Below the pieces are notes generated by a model, which worked only from the letters and a program-made list of their open reading frames with translations, did no database searches and was not told the origin of the DNA. 39,560 nucleotides of DNA from Phascolarctobacterium sp. (GTDB lineage: Bacteria; Bacillota; Negativicutes; Acidaminococcales; Acidaminococcaceae). Location of the stretch: positions 1 to 39,560 of the forward strand of contig JAUNWI010000013.1 of assembly GCA_030540395.1 (NCBI GenBank). The letters run 5' to 3'. Within the stretch, counting starts at the first letter, position 1; each line of letters opens with the position of its first letter. The position numbers and the translations under genes are program-made. Shown one piece after another: positions 7,836 to 16,779 of this stretch.

Positions 7836-8750
7836 TTAGCCAATCGCCTTCACGCCCTCAGTGTCGAGAGTCAAAAGGTGGTACACAGCACGCTCGCCCT
7901 GCTTAGCAAAAGTAGCCACCATGGCCTCCGCAATGGCCTTGCCGTCCGCCTCCGGCGCTGCATAAGCCATCACCGTGGAGCCTGCGCCGCTGATAATCGC
8001 GTTGTAGGCACCAGCTGCCTTCGCTGCTGCAAAAACCTCCGCCAAGCCCGGAATCAAATGAGCACGGTACGGCTGATGCAGCTTGTCCTCTAAGGCCATG
8101 CCCAAATATTCGTAATTACCACTGAGCAAAGCACCTACTAAAAGGGATGCTCTGGAAGTGTTATACACCGCATCCTTGTGAGGCACCGTAGCAGGAATCG
8201 CTTGGCGTGCCAAGGAAGTGGCCAGCTTGCTTTCCGGAACCACCGCAATGAACTGCAAAGGCCTCGCCGGGAGTAAGCGCAGAGAATGAGCTCGCTCGCC
8301 CTCCATATAGCTAATGGTGAAGCCGCCGTACAGAGCAGGAGCCACATTGTCAGGATGACCCTCGATTTCCGTGGCAAAGCCCAAAAGCTCGTCCATAGAG
8401 AAGCGATTATCACATAAGCAATTTGCCGCAAACAGACCAGCCACAATGGCACTGGAGCTGCTGCCGAGGCCTCTAGACATGGGAATGCGATTAACCATGC
8501 TGACCTTCAGGCCAATGCGCTGGCCGTCGGTGGCCAAATTCCACACCTTCAAAAAGCTGGCAAAGGCCAAATTACGCCCAAAGGGCTTCAGATACTCTGC
8601 ACCCTCGCCCTCCACCTCCAGCTGAAAGCCCTTGGTGTCCGTAATCTCATAAGTTACTTCATTATATAAATTCACTGCCAAGCCCAAGGTGTCGAAGCCG
8701 GGGCCACAGTTAGCAGAGGTAGCGGGAACACGAATCGTAACCTTTTTCAT
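7836..8750 (-). CDS. thrB: homoserine kinase
   Basis: ATP-dependent phosphorylation of L-homoserine to O-phosphohomoserine, the penultimate step of threonine synthesis, in the cytoplasm. The 304-residue protein is a full-length GHMP kinase: N-terminal P-A-T-S-A-N-C-G-P-G-F-D at 9-20, phosphate-binding P-M-S-R-G-L-G-S-S-S-S at 90-100, and the C-terminal G-A-G-S-T-V-M-A motif. It follows hom by 18 bases with AAGGAGAG before ATG, so the two are cotranscribed. No threonine synthase gene lies in the window. Confidence 0.95.
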   Translation of the reverse strand: MKKVTIRVPATSANCGPGFDTLGLAVNLYNEVTYEITDTKGFQLEVEGEGAEYLKPFGRNLAFASFLKVWNLATDGQRIGLKVSMVNRIPMSRGLGSSSSAIVAGLFAANCLCDNRFSMDELLGFATEIEGHPDNVAPALYGGFTISYMEGERAHSLRLLPARPLQFIAVVPESKLATSLARQAIPATVPHKDAVYNTSRASLLVGALLSGNYEYLGMALEDKLHQPYRAHLIPGLAEVFAAAKAAGAYNAIISGAGSTVMAYAAPEADGKAIAEAMVATFAKQGERAVYHLLTLDTEGVKAIG

Positions 8751-8768
8751 CTTACTCTCCTTGTTCCC

Positions 8769-10073
8769 CTATGCCAGGCTGCTATCCTCAACGCGGATAA
8801 CACAGCTTACCTTTTCTACAACCGGCAGCACCTTCAAAATCTGCAGTGCCATCTGCAAATTGGACTCGGAAACGCTGTGGGTAATAACCACGATTTCCGC
8901 CTTTTGGCCCTTGGCTGCGTTTTGTTGGATAACATTACGCAAGGACACATTTTGCGCTCCAAAGGCAGCAGCGATGGCTGCCAATGCGCCTGGTTGGTCC
9001 AAAACCTGCAGACGAATATAAGCAGGAGCGGACATCTTTTCCGGTGGGCACAGCTTCTTTTCCTTGAAACAGGTGCAGGCAATGCGACCCGTGCTGCCAC
9101 TTTGGATGTCGCGAGCAATCTCGATGATATCGCCCACAACAGAGCTGGCAGTGGGCAGACGACCTGCGCCCATGCCCAGGAACATGGCCTCACCAATGGC
9201 ATCGCCGTTCACAAAGACTGCGTTATACACGCCATTTACACCGGCCAAGGGATGGGTCAAGGGCAGCATGGTGGGCTTTACGCACACAGTAATGCCGTTT
9301 TCCGGATCATTCTTGGCAATGCCCAAAAGCTTCACTGCATAACCTAGATTTTGAGCATACTTAATATCGCAGGCTTCGATATTCTCGATGCCTTCCACTA
9401 AAACATCCTTTAAGCTGATGCGAGTATTGAAGGCGATGGAAGCAAGAATAACCACCTTGCGGGCAGCGTCCAAGCCGCCTACGTCGGCCGTGGGGTCGGA
9501 CTCCGCATAGCCCTTGGCTTGGGCCTCCTTCAAAACCTCATCATAATCAAGATGCTCGTTGGACATCTTGGACAGCATATAGTTGGTAGTGCCGTTCACG
9601 ATACCCATCACAGAATGGATTTGGTTGCCGGCCATGCTGGTCTTCAAGGGCTCGATGATGGGAATGCCACCGCAAACGCTGGCCTCGAACATAAAGTCCA
9701 AGCCCTTTTGCTCGGCCAAGGTGTAAATGCCCTCGCCATAATGAGCAATCACGTCCTTGTTGGCCGTAACCACGTTCTTGCCCTTCTCAAAGGCAGCAAC
9801 GATGTACTCCTTGGCAGGATGCTCACGACCCAACAGCTCTACCACGATATCAATATCGGGGTCGTCCAAAATATCTTCGATTTTATTGGTAAAAAAGTAT
9901 TGTTCACCATATTCGGCGCGACGCTTCTCCACATTGCGGTCCAAAACCTTGGTAATGCGAATGGGCTTGCCCACCTTCTTTTCAATATCGGCAGCATTCT
10001 TTTCTAAAACCTTGATGACGCCGCCGCCCACTGTGCCCGCGCCCAGCAGGCCCACATTAATAAAATCCTTCAT
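8769..10073 (-). CDS. hom: homoserine dehydrogenase
   Basis: NAD(P)-dependent reduction of aspartate semialdehyde to homoserine, branch point to threonine and methionine. In 434 residues: Rossmann motif G-A-G-T-V-G-G-G at 11-18, T-A-N-K-D at 103-107, catalytic-domain signature Y-A-E-S-D-P-T-A-D-V-G-G at 189-200 with Lys206, and a C-terminal ACT domain from about 350, the usual site of threonine feedback inhibition. It is the monofunctional Gram-positive-type enzyme, not fused to aspartokinase. Good SD (GGAGGGGG). It is followed by thrB and preceded by an ACT-domain protein gene, giving the typical clostridial/Negativicutes trio. Confidence 0.96.
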   Translation of the reverse strand: MKDFINVGLLGAGTVGGGVIKVLEKNAADIEKKVGKPIRITKVLDRNVEKRRAEYGEQYFFTNKIEDILDDPDIDIVVELLGREHPAKEYIVAAFEKGKNVVTANKDVIAHYGEGIYTLAEQKGLDFMFEASVCGGIPIIEPLKTSMAGNQIHSVMGIVNGTTNYMLSKMSNEHLDYDEVLKEAQAKGYAESDPTADVGGLDAARKVVILASIAFNTRISLKDVLVEGIENIEACDIKYAQNLGYAVKLLGIAKNDPENGITVCVKPTMLPLTHPLAGVNGVYNAVFVNGDAIGEAMFLGMGAGRLPTASSVVGDIIEIARDIQSGSTGRIACTCFKEKKLCPPEKMSAPAYIRLQVLDQPGALAAIAAAFGAQNVSLRNVIQQNAAKGQKAEIVVITHSVSESNLQMALQILKVLPVVEKVSCVIRVEDSSLA

Positions 10074-10119
10074 TATTCACAAAGCCCCCTCCAGCTAAAA
10101 TTTCATCACAGACCTTTGC

Positions 10120-10563
10120 TTATACTTGGCCCAAAACCTCCAAGCGTTTTACGCCGTCAATCATGCGCAGCTTGTCCAAAAGAGCTTCCAAATCAACAGT
10201 CAAATGCTTGGTTTCAATGGAAATGGTGGTGTTGGCCACGCCCTGCAGGGGAATGCCCTGGTTGATGGTCATAATGCTGCCAGAATCATCAGCCACCGTG
10301 TTCAAAACCTTGGACAGCACGCCGGATTTGTGCTCCAACAAGAGGGACAGGGTAATAATCTTTTCCTTGCTGGCTTCGTAGAACGGGAAAACAAAATCCT
10401 TGTATTTATAATATGCGCTGCGGCTCAGGCCCATTTTTTCAACTGCTTCGTTGATGGTTTTGATTTCGCCGCGTTTGAGAATTTCCTTTACTTTTATGGT
10501 CTTTTTAATGGCTTCAGGAAGAATTTCTTCCCTAACCAGATAGAATGTGGATTTTTCAGACAT
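10120..10563 (-). CDS. UPF0735 ACT domain protein (PheB-like)
   Basis: A 147-residue cytoplasmic protein of the UPF0735 family. The N-terminal half contains a short helix-turn-helix-like stretch (T-I-N-E-A-V-E-K-M-G-L-S-R-S-A-Y-Y-K-Y at about 37-55); the C-terminal half (about 68-147) is an ACT domain of the type that binds amino acids. Its role is not established; position at the head of hom-thrB suggests an amino-acid-sensing regulator of this pathway (inference). SD AAAGGGGA is 7 bases before ATG; promoter at 10600-10629. Confidence 0.88.
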   Translation of the reverse strand: MSEKSTFYLVREEILPEAIKKTIKVKEILKRGEIKTINEAVEKMGLSRSAYYKYKDFVFPFYEASKEKIITLSLLLEHKSGVLSKVLNTVADDSGSIMTINQGIPLQGVANTTISIETKHLTVDLEALLDKLRMIDGVKRLEVLGQV

Positions 10564-10599
10564 AGTACAGTCCCCTTTCTTCTAAAAAACTCTACGCAT

Positions 10600-10629
10600 A
10601 TTATACCACTGTTTGTGTGAAAAGTACAA
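10600..10629 (-). promoter_or_regulatory. probable promoter of UPF0735-hom-thrB
   Basis: Perfect -10 TATAAT on the minus strand 37 bases upstream of the ATG; the best -35 is TTGTAC at 18 bases, matching only half of the consensus, so strength may depend on an activator. Confidence 0.55.
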
Positions 10630-10675
10630 AGGTTTTTTTGTGAAAAATTTGCGCATTTTTATGTCCACCACAGCT

Positions 10676-10728
10676 AGAAAAAGCAAAAACGCCTCTTGAG
10701 CACCAGCTTTCTGGTACCAAAGAGACGT
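10676..10728 (-). terminator. terminator of der-plsY operon
   Basis: On the minus strand a long imperfect hairpin (ACG, CTCTT and CCAG arms pairing with CTGG, AAGAG and CGT across an internal loop) is followed by TTTTTGCTTTTT. It starts 41 bases after the plsY stop. Confidence 0.75.
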
Positions 10729-10769
10729 TGTATAAGCTTAATCAGAACTTTAGCTAAGCTTGGCTTATG

Positions 10770-11399
10770 CTATTTGGGCAAATTCTTGGCATTGCCCGGC
10801 TTGATTTTGCTTTCCGTGCCACTCAAAAGGCGGCCAATATTCTCCTTGTGGCGCAGCACCACAAAGAAGCCGGCGATGGCACCCAAAATAATATACGCAC
10901 AGGGATAAGCAAAGTACCAGGACATGATGGGTGTCAAAATCGCTGCCACAATGGAGCCCAAGGATACATAGCGTGTGATAAGCACCAGCACCAGCCACAC
11001 TAAAAAGACCGTGCCAGCCACCTTCGGCATGAGGAAAACCAACAGGCCCAAGCCTGTAGCCACACCCTTGCCGCCCTTAAAGCCCAAGAAGGCGGAATAA
11101 TTGTGGCCCAAAAGAGCACCCAAGGCCGTCACCACATCCAGCTCCGGGCTGTGGAAGAAGTGGTTCACCAAGGCCACAGCGATAATGCCCTTCAGCATGT
11201 CGCAAATCAGCACCAGCACCGCCGTGGTGGGTCCCACCGTGCGGAAAACGTTGGTGGTGCCTATATTTTTACTTCCATAATTACGAATATCGATACCGTG
11301 CAGGGCCTGTACCAGCCATAAACCGCTTGGTACGGAGCCACACAGATGTCCCAGCACAAAGCCCAGGACATAATGCACTATTCCCACCTCATTTAGCAT
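10770..11399 (-). CDS. plsY: acyl-phosphate:glycerol-3-phosphate acyltransferase
   Basis: Integral inner-membrane enzyme that acylates glycerol-3-phosphate from acyl-phosphate, the first step of phospholipid synthesis. The 209-residue protein has five to seven hydrophobic segments, the conserved loops G-S-V-P-S-G (21-26) and G-S-K-N-I-G-T-T-N (42-50), and the third motif G-F-K-G-G-K-G-V-A-T near 103-112. SD AGGTGATG precedes ATG. It follows der by 20 bases, an arrangement common in Firmicutes, and ends the operon before terminator 10676-10728. Confidence 0.95.
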   Translation of the reverse strand: MLNEVGIVHYVLGFVLGHLCGSVPSGLWLVQALHGIDIRNYGSKNIGTTNVFRTVGPTTAVLVLICDMLKGIIAVALVNHFFHSPELDVVTALGALLGHNYSAFLGFKGGKGVATGLGLLVFLMPKVAGTVFLVWLVLVLITRYVSLGSIVAAILTPIMSWYFAYPCAYIILGAIAGFFVVLRHKENIGRLLSGTESKIKPGNAKNLPK

Positions 11400-11419
11400 C
11401 TACATCACCTAACTTAATT

Positions 11420-12748
11420 TTATTCGTCCTCGTTCTTGCCGCGGATAATCATTTGAATGGGAGTACCCTCGAAGCCAAAGGCCTCACGCAGCTTGTTCTC
11501 CAAATAACGCTGGTAGGAGAAGTGCATAATCTCCGGCTCGTTGACAAAAATAACGAAGGTCGGAGGCTTGATCTTTACTTGAGTTACATACAAAATCTTC
11601 AGGCGCTTGCCCTTTTCTGTGGGCGGCGGGTTGATAGCCACTGCATCCTCGATAACCTGGTTCAAAATGCTGGTGGCAATGCGTTGAGCGTTTTGCTCGG
11701 CCACGTAGCTGATAACCTCGGGCAGACGATGAATGCGCTGCTTGGTCACAGCGGACACGAACACGCAGGGAGCATATTGCAGGAACACCAGCTCCTTGCG
11801 CAGAGTTTCTGTATAACGCAGGGTGGAGCTATTGTCCTTTTCGTACAAATCCCATTTATTCACTACCAAAATAATGGCCTTGCCTGCTTCATGAGCATAG
11901 CCAACAATACGCTTATCCTGCTCGGTGACGCCTTCCACAGCGTCGAAGACCATGAGGACCACGTCGCTGCGGTCCACAGCACGCAGGGAGCGCATCACGC
12001 TGTACTTTTCAATGGGCTCGTCTACCTTGGCCTTGCGGCGCATGCCCGCAGTATCAATAAAGAGATATTTTTGGCCATTGCGTACTACAGGAGTATCGAT
12101 GGCGTCACGGGTAGTGCCGGCTACATCGCTGACGATGGAGCGCTCCTCGCCCACCAAGGCATTGAAAATAGAGGATTTGCCCACGTTGGGGCGACCAATC
12201 AGAGCAACCTTAATTTCGTCCTCATCATCCACACTGGTACCGAGCTTATCACTGGGGAATTTAGCAACCACTGCATCCAGCAAATCACCCAAGCCCAAAT
12301 GGTTGGAGGCGGAAACAGGAATGGGGTCACCAATACCCAAATTATAAAACTCGAAAATGTTCATCTCCTGCTTGGGAGAGTCGGCCTTATTCACAGCCAG
12401 CACAATGGGCTTTTTGGATTGACGCAATAATCTTGCCACATCCGCATCCTCGGTAGTAATGCCGCTGCGCGCGTCGCACACGAAGAGGATGACATCGGCC
12501 TCTTTAATAGCGAGTTGCGCCTGTTGGCGAATGGATACTGCAATGGCGTCGGCATTCATAATTTCGATACCACCGGTATCCACCATCATAAATTCGTGGT
12601 CCAGCCATTCTGCCATGGCGTAAAGGCGGTCGCGAGTTACACCGGGGGTGTCCTCTACGATGGATATCCTGCTATTGGCAAAAATATTGAACAGGGTGGA
12701 TTTGCCAACATTAGGACGTCCTACTATAGCAACAATAGGTTTTCCCAT
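11420..12748 (-). CDS. der: ribosome biogenesis GTPase Der (EngA)
   Basis: Tandem-GTPase-domain protein required for 50S subunit maturation. The 442 residues contain two G1 P-loops of sequence G-R-P-N-V-G-K-S at 10-17 and 185-192, D-T-G-G at 57-60, N-K-A-D at 120-123, and a C-terminal KH-like domain. The frame opens two codons earlier at a TTG, but GGAGG at 12758-12762 would sit only 3 bases from that TTG and is 9 bases from the ATG at 12748, so the ATG is chosen. Downstream plsY is 20 bases away. Upstream lie cobO and a palindromic repeat. Confidence 0.97.
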   Translation of the reverse strand: MGKPIVAIVGRPNVGKSTLFNIFANSRISIVEDTPGVTRDRLYAMAEWLDHEFMMVDTGGIEIMNADAIAVSIRQQAQLAIKEADVILFVCDARSGITTEDADVARLLRQSKKPIVLAVNKADSPKQEMNIFEFYNLGIGDPIPVSASNHLGLGDLLDAVVAKFPSDKLGTSVDDEDEIKVALIGRPNVGKSSIFNALVGEERSIVSDVAGTTRDAIDTPVVRNGQKYLFIDTAGMRRKAKVDEPIEKYSVMRSLRAVDRSDVVLMVFDAVEGVTEQDKRIVGYAHEAGKAIILVVNKWDLYEKDNSSTLRYTETLRKELVFLQYAPCVFVSAVTKQRIHRLPEVISYVAEQNAQRIATSILNQVIEDAVAINPPPTEKGKRLKILYVTQVKIKPPTFVIFVNEPEIMHFSYQRYLENKLREAFGFEGTPIQMIIRGKNEDE

Positions 12749-12833
12749 AATCAATTTCCTCCATCATACTATAAATGTTTATTTCAATCTAGCGTTTTTG
12801 TGTAAAATTTGAATAAAAGTATATTAGCAGGTT

Positions 12834-12880
12834 GCCTCCACCTCCGGGGGAGGTGCCGAGCTTGCGAGGCGGAAGGGGGC
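12834..12880. repeat. small GC-rich palindromic element
   Basis: A perfect hairpin CACCTCC-GGG-GGAGGTG (12839-12855) is flanked by GCCTC (12834-12838) and GAGGC (12866-12870), then a G-rich run. Much more GC-rich than the surrounding AT-rich spacer between cobO and der and lacking a T-tract, so it looks like an interspersed REP-type repeat rather than a terminator. Copy number elsewhere cannot be seen. Confidence 0.5.
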
Positions 12881-12891
12881 TTCGTCTATCC

Positions 12892-13401
12892 TTAATGGTC
12901 AATACCAAGGCGTGAAGACACTCCCTTATGGAAGTAATGCTTCACTTCGCTCATGTCTGTCACTAAATCAGCGATTTTAATGAGCTCCTCCGGCGCACCA
13001 CGACCAGTGGTGATAATCTCTAACTCATGCTGATATGCCTTGAGAAAGTCCACAACCTCCTGCAGAGGCAGCATCTTAGTAGCTAAAACGATGTTCAGCT
13101 CATCAAGAATCACAATATTCACCTGCTTGTTAAGAATAGCCTCCTTGGCTGCTTCCCAACCCGCACGGCATAAATCCAAGTCGATTTGAGCAGGATTCTT
13201 AAAGTTTACAAAGGCGTCGCGTCCTACCTGACGCAGCTCAAAGCCAGGCACAAAGCCTGCCGCTTTCGCCTCACCGTATTCCGGGTCATCCTTCAAAAAG
13301 CACAGCATCAGGGTCTTCAAGCCATGCCCTGCGCCACGCAAAGCGACGCCCAAGGCAGCAGTGGTTTTACCCTTGCCTGTACCGGTGTATACCTGTAACA
13401 T
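12892..13401 (-). CDS. cobO: cob(I)alamin adenosyltransferase, CobA/CobO/BtuR type
   Basis: Transfers the 5'-deoxyadenosyl group of ATP to cob(I)alamin or corrinoid, giving adenosylcobalamin; cytoplasmic. 169 residues with the family P-loop G-T-G-K-G-K-T-T at 7-14, the V-I-L-D-E-L-N Walker-B-like segment and the T-G-R-G-A-P motif. Slightly shorter than the ~180-200 residue average because the N-terminal arm is absent. SD AGGTGAG lies before ATG. It is inserted between the DUF512 gene (15 bases upstream) and der, which are commonly neighbours in Clostridia. Adenosylcobalamin would serve, for example, methylmalonyl-CoA mutase; no such gene is in the window. Confidence 0.92.
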   Translation of the reverse strand: MLQVYTGTGKGKTTAALGVALRGAGHGLKTLMLCFLKDDPEYGEAKAAGFVPGFELRQVGRDAFVNFKNPAQIDLDLCRAGWEAAKEAILNKQVNIVILDELNIVLATKMLPLQEVVDFLKAYQHELEIITTGRGAPEELIKIADLVTDMSEVKHYFHKGVSSRLGIDH

Positions 13402-13416
13402 AGTCTCACCTACTCG

Positions 13417-14706
13417 CTAGCTTTCTAGTAACAAATGCAAAAGCTCCTTGGCATCCTTGGCAATTTCCACCTTACCGTCGAAGGAAGTCTTGAACTCCTC
13501 CAAGGACTTGTCATCCAAAAAGAGCTTGTCATTGTTGAGGACCACTGCGGGCAAAATCACCCGCTTGCCTAAGTCTTTAGTCACACGCAGGATATCCCCC
13601 GCAGTCAAAAGACCGGTCACATTCACCTTGCCGCCGAAGAATTGGTTGTCAACGGGCACAAAACTGTGCTCACTGCCAAACTGCTTATTCAAGTCATCCA
13701 TTAAAGGCTGCAGCACATTGTAAGCACTCTCACCCACGGGAATCATCGCCGGACTAGTGGCAGTATAACTGCCCATGCTTTGCAGTGTCTCCTGCCATTC
13801 ATCAAGGAAGCTGCGAGTCAGGCCAATGCCATTTTCCAGCTGCGGGAAGCCATCGTACCATTCGGCAGTAGGCACTTCTCTCCCGGCCAACAGATAGAAC
13901 TCATCCCCCAAATAAATGAAGGTTTTGCCTGTTTCCTCACGGCATTGCTGCTGCCAAGGGGTGACCTGGTCTATCAAGGCAGCTGCCTCCTCCTTGGTAA
14001 AGGTCCGCAGGGGATGCAGTCCCTCCCTGTGCTTAGTGATACCCACCGGTACCACGGCCATGGTCAGCACATTGGGATGCTCGGCATACAAATCCTCAAA
14101 GCTTTTGGTCAGGATTTCCCTGTCATTATAGCCAGGACAGCAGACGATTTGGGTGTGCACCTCGATGCCTGCCGCGAACAGGCGCTCCAGCTTCTCCATG
14201 AGCTCACCGGCAAAGCGATTGTGCATCATTTCGCAGCGTACCTTAGGGTCCGTAGCATGGACGGAAACATACAGCGGCGTCATATGGGTTTGGATGATCC
14301 GCTGAAAATCCTCCTCCTTGAGATTGGTCAAGGTGATAAAATTGCCATATAAAAAGGACAGACGATAGTCGTCATCACGTACATATAGACCCTTGCGCAT
14401 CCCAGGAATCATTTGGTCCACAAAGCAGAAGATGCAGTTATTATAGCAGGTGCTGACCTTGTCAAAAACTGCTGCCTCAAACTCCAATCCCAAATCCTCA
14501 TCGGGATATTTATCAATATGTACCTGACGGCGCTGGCCGTCCTTGTCCTCCAGCTCCAAATCAACCTCATAATCGGTGGTATAGAAGCTTAGTTCGATGA
14601 TATCCTTCACCTGCGCGCCACAAACAGACACAAGCTTGTCCCCGGCCACGATACCGGCGGCCTCAGCCAGACTGTTTTTACGCACAGCACTAATCAATCC
14701 TAACAT
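13417..14706 (-). CDS. DUF512 radical SAM protein with N-terminal PDZ-like domain
   Basis: Iron-sulfur radical SAM protein of the DUF512 family; reaction unknown. 429 residues: PDZ-like domain at 1-70 (A-G-I-V-A-G-D-K-L near 17-25), then the cluster cysteines C87-x3-C91-x2-C94 in C-Y-N-N-C-I-F-C, a strongly conserved F-V-D-Q-M-I-P-G-M-R block after them, and the DUF512 C-terminal region. The open frame extends upstream to 14844, but that would overlap the comM terminator and the promoter at 14770-14778; the ATG at 14706 has AAGGAG 13 bases upstream and gives the normal family length. The neighbourhood with der and plsY is conserved in Clostridia, suggesting a housekeeping role (inference). 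Confidence 0.9.
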   Translation of the reverse strand: MLGLISAVRKNSLAEAAGIVAGDKLVSVCGAQVKDIIELSFYTTDYEVDLELEDKDGQRRQVHIDKYPDEDLGLEFEAAVFDKVSTCYNNCIFCFVDQMIPGMRKGLYVRDDDYRLSFLYGNFITLTNLKEEDFQRIIQTHMTPLYVSVHATDPKVRCEMMHNRFAGELMEKLERLFAAGIEVHTQIVCCPGYNDREILTKSFEDLYAEHPNVLTMAVVPVGITKHREGLHPLRTFTKEEAAALIDQVTPWQQQCREETGKTFIYLGDEFYLLAGREVPTAEWYDGFPQLENGIGLTRSFLDEWQETLQSMGSYTATSPAMIPVGESAYNVLQPLMDDLNKQFGSEHSFVPVDNQFFGGKVNVTGLLTAGDILRVTKDLGKRVILPAVVLNNDKLFLDDKSLEEFKTSFDGKVEIAKDAKELLHLLLES

Positions 14707-14769
14707 GAAAATATGGCAACTCCTTAAAAATAAGCATAGAAATCCCTTAGATAAACAATTCGTCATTAA

Positions 14770-14778
14770 ATTATAACA
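14770..14778 (-). promoter_or_regulatory. extended -10 promoter of DUF512-cobO-der-plsY
   Basis: Minus strand TGTTATAAT, a perfect -10 with the TGn extension; no good -35 at 16-18 bases. Located between the comM terminator and the DUF512 ATG at 14706, and supports that start. Confidence 0.65.
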
Positions 14779-14821
14779 TATTTGACGGGTAAATGCTAGT
14801 GGTGGCAGGAAGAAAGGAAGC

Positions 14822-14857
14822 TTAAAGAAAGAGAAAGCAGGCATTAAACCTGCTTTC
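14822..14857 (-). terminator. terminator of rnhB-yraN-comM operon
   Basis: Minus strand: perfect 9-base stem GAAAGCAGG (14857-14849) with CCTGCTTTC (14841-14833), 7-base loop, then TCTTTCTTT. Begins 11 bases past the comM stop. Confidence 0.82.
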
Positions 14858-14868
14858 TTACCTAAAAA

Positions 14869-16389
14869 TCAGCTCCGATTATTTGCTCTCAAGGTTACAG
14901 CTTCGGCGATATGGGCAGCCTGAATGTTGGCACAGCCAGCCAAGTCAGCAATAGTGCGGGCCACCTTCAAAATGCGGTCATGGCTGCGAGCGCTAAGGTT
15001 GAGGATATTAAAATACTTTTCCATTACTGCCTGAGCCTGGGCATCCAGCTGGCAGTATTTCACTACCTCTTGCCGCCCCATTTGCGCGTTACAATGTATC
15101 CCCCATGGCTCCAGGCGTGCCTGCTGCAGCTGGCGAGCGCGTACCACGCGCTCGCGAATCACGGCAGAGCTTTCTCCAGCCTGCTTATCCTTCAATTCGG
15201 AAAAATCCACTCTGGCAAGGTTAATTTGCATATCTATTCTGTCCATAAGGGGACCGGAAATTTTACGCCTATAGTTTTCAATATCTCTTTGCTTGCAGGT
15301 GCAAACATGGCGGGAATCACCAAGGTAACCGCAGGGACAGGGGTTTTGCGCAGCCACTAAAATAAAGCGGCTAGGAAAGGTCATGGCCGCACGCACACGG
15401 GAAATACTTACCTCCCCATCCTCCAAGGGCTGGCGCAGCATCTCCAAGGTGGAACGCTCGAACTCCGGCAGTTCATCCAGAAAGAGCACGCCGTTGTGGC
15501 TCAGGGTCACCTCGCCTGGACGGGGCGTGGAGCCACCACCGAGCAAAGCACTGCCGGAAATACTGTGATGGGGACTGCGGAAGGGACGCTCCAGCATGAC
15601 GCTGTCCGCTTGAGGCAGCATGCCCACAATGCTGTAAATCTTCGTTACCTCTAACGCTTCGCTTTCCGTCATGGGTGGCAGGATGGTCACTAGCCGCCGG
15701 GCTAGCATGGTCTTGCCACAGCCCGGACTGCCAATCATCATGATGCTGTGTCCCCCAGCGGCGGCGATTTCCAGAGCTCTACGGGCCACCAGCTGTCCCT
15801 TGATATCCGCAAAATCCACATGGTAAATGCGCTGCTTGTTTTGCAAAATATTCTCCTTGGGCAGGGGCACCAAAAGCTTTTCGTCCTGCAAATGCTCCAC
15901 TATTTCCTGCAGCGTAGACGCCGTGTATACCTTGATACCCTGAATGAGCTTGCCCTCCGCCGCATTTTCTTGAGGTATAAAGATTTCCTTGGCCCCGAAG
16001 CGCTTGGCCTCCATGACCATGGAGAGCACGCCGGAAACCTTACGAATGCGCCCATCCAGGGATAGTTCGCCCACAAAGACCTTGCCCTCCAGCTTGCTGG
16101 TTTCAATGAGACGGGAGCAGGTTAAAAGGCCGATGGCGATGGGCAAATCCAAGCCCGAGCCCTCCTTGCGTAGATCCGCCGGTGCCAAATTCACTGTGAT
16201 TTTTGTCAAGGGAAAGGGATAATGGCTATTGCGTAAAGCGGCCTTCACTCTTTCTTTAGATTCACGCACTGCCATAGCAGGCAGGCCCACTAAATCGAAA
16301 TTGGGTAGTCCGTTGGAAATATCCACCTCCACCAAAATCATCACACCATCAATACCACAGGTTGTCAGACCATTTACTTGAGCAAACAT
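14869..16389 (-). CDS. comM: YifB/ComM family Mg-chelatase-like AAA+ ATPase
   Basis: AAA+ protein of the ComM/YifB family; in naturally transformable bacteria ComM is a helicase promoting branch migration during integration of incoming DNA. 506 residues: N-terminal Lon-protease-like ChlI domain (1-170), Walker A G-S-P-G-C-G-K-T at 220-227, Walker B in V-L-F-L-D-E-L-P-E-F, a cysteine cluster C-P-C-G-Y-L-G ... C-T-C, and a C-terminal Mg-chelatase lid. GGAGGAG precedes ATG. It follows yraN by 18 bases and ends the operon. Family members are widespread in non-competent bacteria too, so competence is not implied. Confidence 0.94.
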   Translation of the reverse strand: MFAQVNGLTTCGIDGVMILVEVDISNGLPNFDLVGLPAMAVRESKERVKAALRNSHYPFPLTKITVNLAPADLRKEGSGLDLPIAIGLLTCSRLIETSKLEGKVFVGELSLDGRIRKVSGVLSMVMEAKRFGAKEIFIPQENAAEGKLIQGIKVYTASTLQEIVEHLQDEKLLVPLPKENILQNKQRIYHVDFADIKGQLVARRALEIAAAGGHSIMMIGSPGCGKTMLARRLVTILPPMTESEALEVTKIYSIVGMLPQADSVMLERPFRSPHHSISGSALLGGGSTPRPGEVTLSHNGVLFLDELPEFERSTLEMLRQPLEDGEVSISRVRAAMTFPSRFILVAAQNPCPCGYLGDSRHVCTCKQRDIENYRRKISGPLMDRIDMQINLARVDFSELKDKQAGESSAVIRERVVRARQLQQARLEPWGIHCNAQMGRQEVVKYCQLDAQAQAVMEKYFNILNLSARSHDRILKVARTIADLAGCANIQAAHIAEAVTLRANNRS

Positions 16390-16407
16390 TTTTTCTCCTC
16401 CAAATCT

Positions 16408-16779
16408 TTAGAAGCAGTGCGGATAATGAAAAAGTCGCATCCCCGCACTCCCTTCAATGATGATTTCCACTACATCAAAGGAAAGTACCGGTATGCGACT
16501 AGCTAAGCCCCGCATTTGGAGGTAATACTGTGCAACGCGATAGATTTTTCTTTGCTTCGCCAAGGTCACTGCCTCTGCCGGCTTGCCATACCGACTGGAG
16601 CGGCGCGTCTTGACCTCAATAAAGCTTAGTACCCCGGCTTTACTGGCCACAATATCAATTTCTCCGAAGCGCCGACAACGAAAGTTGCGCTCCAATATTA
16701 CATAGCCCTTGGCCTGTAGGTACTTACAGGCCAGGTCCTCTCCGTATAGTCCCAGCTTACGCGTCGATTGAGAACACAT
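16408..16779 (-). CDS. yraN: YraN family (UPF0102) nuclease-like protein
   Basis: Small PD-(D/E)xK-fold protein of 123 residues, function unknown, related to Holliday-junction resolvases. Visible: G-E-D-L-A near 13-17, R-N-F-R at 31-34, E40-x-D42 and the E55-V-K57 triad of the nuclease core. The start overlaps the end of rnhB by 23 bases with no clear SD, so translation is probably coupled. The rnhB-yraN-comM order is common in Firmicutes and Proteobacteria. Confidence 0.92.
   Translation of the reverse strand: MCSQSTRKLGLYGEDLACKYLQAKGYVILERNFRCRRFGEIDIVASKAGVLSFIEVKTRRSSRYGKPAEAVTLAKQRKIYRVAQYYLQMRGLASRIPVLSFDVVEIIIEGSAGMRLFHYPHCF

Noticed and set aside
14707..14844. 46-residue N-terminal extension of the DUF512 protein
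   Set aside because: It would span the comM terminator and the extended -10 promoter; family length fits the later ATG.
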